A stretch of DNA of 31,215 nt, taken from positions 1 through 31,215 of the forward strand of contig JBKPDO010000165.1 in the NCBI GenBank assembly GCA_046727955.1, written 5' to 3'. A model generated the notes under the pieces. It saw nothing but the letters and a program-made list of their open reading frames with translations. It did not search any database and was not told the origin of the DNA. The translations under genes were made by a program, and so were the position numbers. Positions within the stretch are counted from its first letter, which is position 1; every line of letters starts with the position of its first letter. The DNA is from DASVXQ01 sp046727955 (GTDB lineage: Bacteria > Actinomycetota > CALGFH01). This document shows positions 30,601-31,215 of this stretch, piece by piece.

Positions 30601-31215
30601 ATGAGCACGGCGAAGGCCAAGCGCCCCGGAGCGGGTGCCAAGGCGTCGCCCGGCACCGCGAGCCCGGACCAGCGGCAGAGCGCGGCGATGCGGTCTTCTT
30701 TCCCTCCGATCGCCGACTATGGGTTCCTGTCGGACTGCCACACCGGCGCGCTGGTCGCGCCCGACGGGGCGGTCGACTGGCTGTGCGTGCCGTCCTTTGA
30801 CGCGCCCAGCGTGTTCGGCAGCCTGCTGGACCGCGAGGCCGGCGCGTTCCGGCTGGGGCCGTTCGGCATCAACGTTCCGGCCTCGCGGGACTACGAGTCC
30901 GGAACCAACGTGCTGGAGACGACGTGGCAGACCCCGTCCGGGTGGGTGGTGGTGCGTGACGGGTTGACGATGGGGCCCCGGCAGGGCGAGGACCAGATGA
31001 CGCCGCACACCCGGCCGCCGGCCGACGACGACGCCGACCACTTGTTGGTGCGCACGGTCACCTGCATCGAAGGTCAGGCCGAGATCGACCTGGTCTGCGA
31101 GCCGGTGTTCGACTACGGCCGCTCCGCGGCCACCTGGACGCTGGTCGACGGCAGCCGCCACACCGCCGACGCCAGCGGTGCGGGCCAGACGATGCGGCTG
31201 CAGACCGACATGGAG
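30601..31215 (+). CDS. Glycoside hydrolase family 15 protein, 5' part, runs off the window
   Basis: The first 205 codons are present and open to the window end. After a low-complexity, basic N-terminus (residues 1-35) the sequence is FPPIADYGFLSDCHTGALVA, PDGAVDWLCVPSFDAPSVFG, SLLDREAGAFRLGP, which is the N-terminal beta-sandwich of bacterial GH15 enzymes; SGTNVLETTWQTPSGWVVVRD and HLLVRTVTCIEGQAEIDLVCE follow as expected. Family members of this type hydrolyse trehalose or alpha-1,4-glucans with two catalytic Glu residues in the later (alpha/alpha)6 barrel, which lies outside this window. Actinobacterial trehalases of this kind are known, so trehalose is a reasonable guess. GGGGGTGA is just upstream of the ATG. 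Confidence 0.85.
   Translation, partial: MSTAKAKRPGAGAKASPGTASPDQRQSAAMRSSFPPIADYGFLSDCHTGALVAPDGAVDWLCVPSFDAPSVFGSLLDREAGAFRLGPFGINVPASRDYESGTNVLETTWQTPSGWVVVRDGLTMGPRQGEDQMTPHTRPPADDDADHLLVRTVTCIEGQAEIDLVCEPVFDYGRSAATWTLVDGSRHTADASGAGQTMRLQTDME

Overview
The window is high-GC DNA with GC-rich third codon positions, GGAGG-type ribosome sites, several TANNNT -10 boxes placed directly before ATG, and typical actinobacterial families: a SARP/BTAD transcriptional regulator, DUF885, DUF4242, actinobacterial-type transaldolase, GH15, and a lipid kinase beside PAP2. This points to a member of the Actinomycetota, probably a soil lineage. No rRNA, tRNA or CRISPR array was seen.

Layout. 1-2.7 kb: aquaporin remnant, broken membrane protein, methyltransferase, SRPBCC protein, and a Crp/Fnr remnant abutting a metallo-beta-lactamase-fold tail. 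2.9-4.6 kb: intact DUF885 hydrolase. 4.9-9.3 kb: a scrap zone (acyltransferase, IS21 istB and istA, Uma2, MMPL transporter and ISAs1 pieces) with two intact genes, a membrane-anchored protein of unknown function and a DinB protein. 9.8-11.8 kb: a TIR-transmembrane protein interrupted by one in-frame TAG, then a DUF4242 gene coupled to a small membrane peptide. 12.3-15.2 kb: a C-terminally short FAD reductase, a twice-frameshifted gnd, and an intact transaldolase. 16.8-18.9 kb: divergent diacylglycerol-kinase-like and PAP2 phosphatase genes. 18.9-20.3 kb: TetR regulator, AT-rich operator region, DoxX-like gene. 20.3-21.1 kb: more scraps. 21.3-24.3 kb: a 1000-residue SARP/NB-ARC/TPR regulator. 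24.4-26.3 kb: a coiled-coil segment in frame with arginine deiminase (arcA), followed by stumps of arcB and arcC. 26.6-28.3 kb: a two-component system with an unusual leader. 28.4-31.2 kb: NERD-like membrane protein, triple-BON protein, and the start of a GH15 glycosidase.

The outstanding property is the density of broken genes: about nineteen recognisable stumps or interrupted genes in 31 kb, several joined end to end as though intervening DNA had been deleted. Intact genes between them keep good ribosome sites and catalytic motifs. Either this is a real degrading or recombining accessory region, or part of the damage is assembly error; the single-base lesions (gnd, TIR) are the most exposed to that doubt, the multi-gene deletions less so. 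Family calls are from recognised motifs only; no database search was possible.
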